NCBI GenBank assembly: GCA_016713585.1
Contig: JADJOV010000026.1
Span: 8,017-72,016, forward strand
DNA length: 64,000 nucleotides
Direction: 5' to 3'
Origin: Bdellovibrionales bacterium
GTDB lineage: Bacteria > Bdellovibrionota > Bdellovibrionia > Bdellovibrionales > Bdellovibrionaceae
Shown: one piece after another, positions 59,483 to 64,000 of the stretch
Layout: every line of letters starts with the position of its first letter
How positions within the stretch are numbered: the stretch's first letter is position 1
Translations under genes and position numbers: made by a program
Notes under the pieces: model-generated
Told to the model about the DNA's origin: nothing
Seen by the model: only the letters and a program-made list of their open reading frames with translations
Databases searched by the model: none

Positions 59483-60037
59483 ATGATGAAATCAAAGGTG
59501 CCAAGTTATATTGTTCACTACGCCAGAGGTAAACCATTTCAGTCAATCACAAACGTGCCCCCGCGCCAGCTTGCAGGCGTCATCGAGAACCTCAATGAGA
59601 CGAACGCTTGGGGACTAGACAGATTCTCACACCCTGAGTATTTGGCCCAAAGAATCAAAACTGAAAAAATGATGAGACACGAATTTATTGGCAAAGGCGG
59701 TCGGCCGACACTTGAGCATCCTATCTATTTCTTTCTTGGTCGCCATCCAGGCTTTGAAGTAAATCCAAACAACAAGATTTATACTATCGATTTGGATTTC
59801 CTTTTTCGAGAATCTGTGACCTTTTCGTATGGCGACACAATGCTTTCCTATGTTGACGAAAACCGAAAGCAATCAGGGGCTCAGTATCAAAATCGGCTCT
59901 GCGGGAAGCTTTTCACGCTGGATCAACTTGAAGATTTATACAGCAATCCATTGTTCCCATTGGATTCACCACTCGCTGTTGAAGCCCACCTTTGGGTTCA
60001 GCCACAAATTCAAATTGTGACGACACTGGGTCGGTAA
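59483..60037 (+). CDS. Conserved protein, unknown function
   Basis: The 184-residue product is soluble with motifs YIVHYARGKPFQSITNVPPR, NAWGLDRFSHPEYLAQRI, FIGKGGRPTLEHPIYFFLGR and DLDFLFRESVTFSYGDTMLS. These look conserved, and I have an impression of an uncharacterised family found in varied bacteria, but I cannot name it. The frame is intact between decayed segments. Confidence 0.55.
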   Translation: MMKSKVPSYIVHYARGKPFQSITNVPPRQLAGVIENLNETNAWGLDRFSHPEYLAQRIKTEKMMRHEFIGKGGRPTLEHPIYFFLGRHPGFEVNPNNKIYTIDLDFLFRESVTFSYGDTMLSYVDENRKQSGAQYQNRLCGKLFTLDQLEDLYSNPLFPLDSPLAVEAHLWVQPQIQIVTTLGR

Positions 60038-60236
60038 TTTTCCAATCAGCCGAAATCGCAAAGAGAATCAATTCCGACATCGCCACGCGATATTCTATAT
60101 ATATGAAGTTGTCATTCACAGCGCGATCAGTTACTTATGAGAAAACCTGCGGGTGCCCAACATTTCCCTCAACCCATTTCTAAACTGGGAGAAGCAGATA
60201 AGTGTTCGAAAGGACAATGGAACATAAAACTGAAGA

Positions 60237-61505
60237 CAGGCCTGACCGGTTCAATTTGAATTAATTCAAGCCGTAGATCCTACAACAGAAGCAGAACTCC
60301 AGCGGCAGCCGTCGGGAGGGCCAGTATCCATGAGGCTCTTCTGAATTGAACCTGAGCGAATTGTTCTAAGCAGACCCCAAAGCGTTCCTTTAAATTGGTC
60401 TGTGAGTTTTTTCAGCTGCAACAGTAGTTGAAAAAGAACTGCTACGCCAGCAAAACCCTGACAGCATTTTTTGTTTTTACCGGAAGCCTTCGAATATCAA
60501 GGTGGCCCTTCAGCCAACGGAACAATAGTTCAACAGCCCAACGGCGCTTGTAAATATCGGCAATTGTTTGGCCAGATATTTTAGAATCTGAACAAACAAA
60601 ATGAAATATTTTCTGGGACACTGGATCTCGATAAATCACATGTCGTAATTTTAGATTTTTCTTGCAATTTGTTTTGTTGGTGGGTTTATAAGGCCCATCA
60701 TAAAGAACCCCATCTTTGTTCTTCATTTTATGTAGAATTTTTATTTGGAGATACCGGACTCTCGGAGAATCCTTTAGGCGAGTGACAAAATCTGATTTTA
60801 TAGAGACAATTTTTTTCCATAAGTCGAAGTCATTGTAGGCACGATCAAAGACATACATTTTTCCCTGTAACAGGCGCAACTCAAGACTTACGGGAGAATC
60901 ATTCCGGCGGCCTGGGGTTATAACAAAGTCGTCAATCCACTCACCATCAACATCCCAAATAACGTGAAGTTTTGCCGCAGCTTTATGTTCATTTTTGCAA
61001 TGCTTTTGTCTCCATCCGAGCTCAGAAAAGAGACTGCCGTGAACCTTGATCTCGGTTGAATCAATGGCCAGAATTTGTCGAATAGCTTTCTTAATTTTCC
61101 TGGACTCAGCTTTTGCTCGGATGTCGAGCAAAATTGAATCGCAAAGTTCTTGAAAAAATCCAGAGTTTCTTTCTCTGATGGCGTCACCAAAAGTAGAGTC
61201 TGGAATCCCCAGGGTGGCCTCTACATCCCGATAAGACTTTATCTGTAGAACAAAACAAGAAAGCAGGGCATGGGTCAGTTCCCAAGTTGAAAGTTCTCGA
61301 ACCCCTTATCGACGCCCCACTTGTCAGCTAATGCGCTGAATCTTTTTTACCAATGAGTTGAAAAAGAGATTTTCCCTTGTGATGCTGTCTCATGTTGTCG
61401 GCCTTCTTTGGTTTTTCTTTTTTTTTCTTCGCAGAAAAATCAAAACAACCAATCGAAGGTCTGGCAACTACTTGTTTTTATTTAAAATTAAACCGGTCAG
61501 GCCTG
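60237..61505 (-). mobile_element. IS4-family insertion sequence, copy 2 (1269 bp)
   Basis: Same ends and length as copy 1, flanked by a different 9-bp direct repeat, AACTGAAGA (60228-60236 and 61506-61514). The transposase keeps CAG where copy 1 has TAG, so the DDE core is open from LLDIRAKAE to NAVRVLLA. It loses frame near 60446 (one G missing) at the very end, and like copy 1 needs a shift at an A6 run (near 61344) to join its N-terminus. Inserted just upstream of a GNAT gene. Confidence 0.92.
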
Positions 61506-61536
61506 AACTGAAGACAGCAAGGTTTTTGATGGCAAG

Positions 61537-62113
61537 ATGGATGCCATTTTGAACACCGATCTTGAGAACTGCATCCAAATTCGACCACTCAAATCAGATT
61601 CTACAGATGAAATTGAACTGATCGCAATGAGAATGCGCGAAACCCTTATCGAAGTTCTCGGTGAGGAAGAGGGTGGCTCGATGTACTCGATGGCTTGGCT
61701 CAAACAAAGAGGCCTGTTCCATCGCGACCCAAAACAAAGCAAGGGGCAGGTTTTTCTTGCCAAGAACAGCAAAGATCAAATCCTTGGTCACACCATCGTA
61801 CGAATCGACAAAGACGATCAAGGAAAGTCGATTGGATTATTTTTCGACCACCTTTATTGCACCTGAATTTAGAAGACAGGCCGTAGCGACACGGCTCTTA
61901 TCGCAGGGTGAGGACTGGATGCGTGGTCAAGGGATGACCGAGGCGGTGACCTATACCTCCGACTCAAATACTAAGCTCATTAACCTTTATGTCCATCATG
62001 GCTACAAAATAGGAAATAAATATCCTGAAAAGAAAATGATTAAGTTGCCGTCATTGAAGGGATGTTCGACTGGCATCATCACCCAAACTCCGACGAGCTG
62101 TTCCTGGTCTTAG
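61537..62113 (+). CDS. GNAT acetyltransferase (frameshifted)
   Basis: QIRPLKSDSTDEIELIAMRM, FLAKNSKDQILGHTIVRIDK, then a shift near 61848 (one T missing in a T-run) to TTFIAPEFRRQAVATRLLSQ (motif A) and LYVHHGYKIGNKYPEKKMIK. A full GNAT of about 170 residues. The IS4-type copy sits 31 bases upstream and may have removed or replaced the promoter. The end overlaps the cupin frame. Confidence 0.75.
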
Positions 62114-62304
62114 AGGGATGCCTTAAAGTTGAGTTTCAGGATCAAGCATCTGTGAAGCTTTTTCCAGGCGATATTTTTACTGTCCCTGCGAAAATGATTC
62201 ATCGAACAATCGCAAAAACAAGAACCGTAAACCTCTGCTTTGAACTCACTCAGGGCGAAACTGTTTTCCTTCATAATGGAAGTACTCAGTATGGAAACAA
62301 TTAA
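62062..62304 (+). CDS. Cupin-domain protein, 5' truncated
   Basis: FDWHHHPNSDELFLVLEGCL (metal motif HxH..E) and PGDIFTVPAKMIHRT (second motif with His) are a clear cupin barrel. The usual 30-40 N-terminal residues are absent, and the frame starts in the end of the GNAT gene, so a deletion probably fused the two. Enzymatic role unknown. Confidence 0.7.
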   Translation: MFDWHHHPNSDELFLVLEGCLKVEFQDQASVKLFPGDIFTVPAKMIHRTIAKTRTVNLCFELTQGETVFLHNGSTQYGNN

Positions 62305-62773
62305 ATGCGACCTTAACCAATCACCTCAGCTCGGAATAATTAGGGCCGCGACCTCTAAAGACGCACAAGCCGTTCAAAGAACATTTAGCGGCGCTCCTTG
62401 GGAAAAAAAAGTTGGGTACTGCCGAGCCATTCGCATGGGCAACACCATCGCCGTGACAGGAACTACATCTGTTGCCGCGGACGGAAAGGTCTTTGCCGTC
62501 GGGAAGCCCTATGAGCAAGCAAAACGTTGCCTTGAAATCATTGAGAAAGCTATCGCACCGCTTGGCGCGACTCTCAAAGACGTTATTCGCACTCGTATTT
62601 TTGTCACTGACATCAAGCAGTGGCAAGAGTACGGTCGTGCTCATGGCGAATTTTTTGCCAATCATCCACCAGCAACCACAATGGTTGAAGTCAAGGCCCT
62701 GATTGATCCTGACATGATGGTCGAGATTGAGGCTGACGCCATTCTCGCAACGACGAAAGAAATTCGGATATGA
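62291..62773 (+). CDS. RidA-family protein with extra N-terminus
   Basis: From RTFSGAPWEKKVGYCRAIRM through GTTSVAADGKVFAVG, CLEIIEKAI, IRTRIFVTDI and PATTMVEVKAL it is a RidA/YjgF imine deaminase-like fold (about 127 residues, with the Arg of TRIFVTD). It is preceded by about 30 residues (LGIIRAATSKDAQAVQ) that look like the start of a GNAT, perhaps left over from a fusion. Overlaps the cupin end and the next gene by four bases. Confidence 0.82.
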   Translation: METIKCDLNQSPQLGIIRAATSKDAQAVQRTFSGAPWEKKVGYCRAIRMGNTIAVTGTTSVAADGKVFAVGKPYEQAKRCLEIIEKAIAPLGATLKDVIRTRIFVTDIKQWQEYGRAHGEFFANHPPATTMVEVKALIDPDMMVEIEADAILATTKEIRI

Positions 62774-63408
62774 AACTTTACCATCACTACAAGATTAAAC
62801 CCTACACTTATATTGGACTAGCAAGGCACAGCGAAACACTCGAGGAGATGGTCATTTACGAAACTCGTTATGAAAATGACCAAGGGAAAGTTTGGGTTCG
62901 ACCAAAACAAATGTTCTTCGAATCCATTGTTCTCGATGGCAAGCCCACCCCACGGTTCAAGAAAATTCCTTTGAATATTACAACCACTACCGACGTGACT
63001 GAGTCCGATATAAATATCATCGCACTTCTTATTGAAAAGTCTTTGGGTGAGTGGGATCCCAAACGGTTCTACTCGACCTTCAATCAACATCAGAAGTTCC
63101 ACTTAGCGACTGCGTATATTGAGGATCAGCCTGTGGGATTCAAAATTGGCTACGAACGAACTCAACATGAGTTCTATAGCTGGCTTGGTGGAGTCCGACC
63201 TGAATATCGAGGCTTAGGAATCGCAGAAGACCTGATGGCGGCTCAGCACAAATGGTGCCGAGAACAGGGCTATTCAAGAATTGGTACAAAAACACAAAAT
63301 CGATTTCAAGCCATGTTGATACTAAATATTAAAAATGGATTTAAAATCATCGGTACTGAGCCAACCGACAAAGATGGAATCAAAATCCTGATGGAAAAGA
63401 AATTATGA
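62770..63408 (+). CDS. DUF1653-GNAT fusion protein
   Basis: Residues 1-65 are a DUF1653 domain (YTYIGLARHSETLEEMVIYE, KVWVRPKQMFFESIVLDGKP). Residues 75-212 are a GNAT with SWLGGVRPEYRGLGIAEDLM (motif A, RGLGIA) and LNIKNGFKIIGTEPTD. DUF1653 is normally a stand-alone small protein, so the fusion is unusual. It overlaps both neighbours by four bases. Confidence 0.85.
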   Translation: MKLYHHYKIKPYTYIGLARHSETLEEMVIYETRYENDQGKVWVRPKQMFFESIVLDGKPTPRFKKIPLNITTTTDVTESDINIIALLIEKSLGEWDPKRFYSTFNQHQKFHLATAYIEDQPVGFKIGYERTQHEFYSWLGGVRPEYRGLGIAEDLMAAQHKWCREQGYSRIGTKTQNRFQAMLILNIKNGFKIIGTEPTDKDGIKILMEKKL

Positions 63409-63425
63409 AGGGAAGGAATACTTCA

Positions 63426-64000
63426 ATGAAGGCAATCCACGACGCTGCAGCCAGGGGATTTCAGATTGGTGCCGACGCTTACGAAAGAGGTCGTCCAGAA
63501 TATCCCAAGGAAGCCGTGCTTAAGCTCATTCAAGAACTTCACCTGACTTCGAGCAAGACCGTCGTTGATTTAGGTGCAGGGACAGGGAAGTTCACCAAGT
63601 TGTTGGCTGCTCATTGTGAAGCCAAAATTGTGGCTATTGAACCTGTTGAGGGAATGAGAAAAAGGTTTTCGGCTCTATTGCCAGCAATAACCGTCTCTGA
63701 GGGTACGGCTGAGGCCACCTCTCTTTTGTCAGCTTCTGTGGAGGCCGTAGTTGTCACACAGCTTTCCATTAGTTTGGATGGAGAAAGGCTCCGGCAGAGA
63801 TACATCAATTTTAAAGCCTAACGGATATCTCGGGATGCTTTGGAACGCTACGGGACGAGTCTCCATGGGTGGCCGAGCTAACGAATTATCGATCCCTTTG
63901 AAAAAGGCGCTCCAGATACAAAACAGGCAAATGAAACTTGCATTCTCACACACGCCTTTGTTTTCTGCACTTCAATCGGCTCAACATCAATATTTACAAA
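63426..64000 (+). pseudogene. SAM-dependent methyltransferase, frameshifted, runs off window
   Basis: The start at 63426 has GGAAGGA upstream. RGFQIGADAYERGRPEYPKE and VVDLGAGTGKFTKLL (SAM motif I) mark a class I methyltransferase. From about 63760 the family sequence continues only by changing frame several times (AEIHQFLKPNG-like, ESPWVAELTNY, IDPFEKGAP, KLAFSHTPLF). The 3' end is outside the window. It is either several indels or decay. Confidence 0.7.

Noticed and set aside
51010..64000. Chromosomal integron cassette array
   Set aside because: The gene content fits, but genes overlap by four bases in many places, leaving no room for attC sites, and I see no integrase or repeated inverted attC-like element.
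1..64000. CRISPR arrays, tRNA or rRNA genes
   Set aside because: No regularly spaced direct repeats and no cloverleaf or rRNA-like segments were noticed on reading; a dedicated tRNA scan was not possible.

Overview
The window looks like chromosome from a Gram-negative, predator-like member of the Bdellovibrionota (Bdellovibrio relatives). This is inferred from content: a TIGR02147-type regulator, an adhesin-like protein with GNVGIGTTSP repeats, a RAYT-type transposase of the kind common in Bdellovibrio, LPS core genes, and many small signal-peptide proteins of unknown function. I saw no rRNA, tRNA or CRISPR array, and the assignment is not proven.

Layout. 1-7 kb: a TPR protein and an outer-membrane barrel-like protein face a convergent block of lipoproteins (PKD-like, VWA plus thrombospondin-type-3 calcium repeats, and a second TSP3 protein), possibly an adhesion or gliding surface machine. 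7-10 kb: LPS core genes waaA and a heptosyltransferase. 10-11 kb: an exported ADP-ribosyltransferase with the complete R / STS / ExE triad. 11-14 kb: pntAA-pntAB-pntB transhydrogenase. 14-21 kb: an ArsR/SRPBCC divergent pair, three copies of a 470-bp inverted-repeat (MITE-like) element, a TIGR02147 regulator and two exported proteins, one with a protein-kinase-like fold. 21-29 kb: a graveyard of IS91, IS6 and IS21 fragments, one 1269-bp IS4-type element, and a large membrane protein. 29-35 kb: decayed genes (transglutaminase-like, serine hydrolase, HEGGH membrane protein, HNH nuclease) plus a ClbS/DfsB-like gene. 35-40 kb: a tolC-macA-macB tripartite efflux operon, cytochrome b561 and a PepSY protein. 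40-50 kb: fragments of a P-type ATPase, a MocR regulator with a divergent double-GNAT gene, a RAYT and a DDE transposase, and a 5'-truncated adhesin. 50-64 kb: a tightly packed, mostly plus-strand cluster of small resistance or self-modification type genes (at least six GNATs, two VOC proteins, a nucleotidyltransferase, an APH-type kinase, a cupin, RidA, a DUF1653-GNAT fusion, a methyltransferase), with a BrnT/BrnA toxin-antitoxin pair, a segmental duplication and a second IS4-type copy.

A theme runs through the window: many otherwise good genes (pntB, arsR, macA, the tolC-like gene, VWA lipoprotein, APH, several GNATs) are broken by one-base changes, usually a lost base in a short homopolymer. 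This looks like sequencing or assembly indels in conserved genes. It is superimposed on true decay (internal deletions, in-frame stops, duplicated scraps) in the accessory regions. I give reconstructed gene spans and say where the frame must shift.
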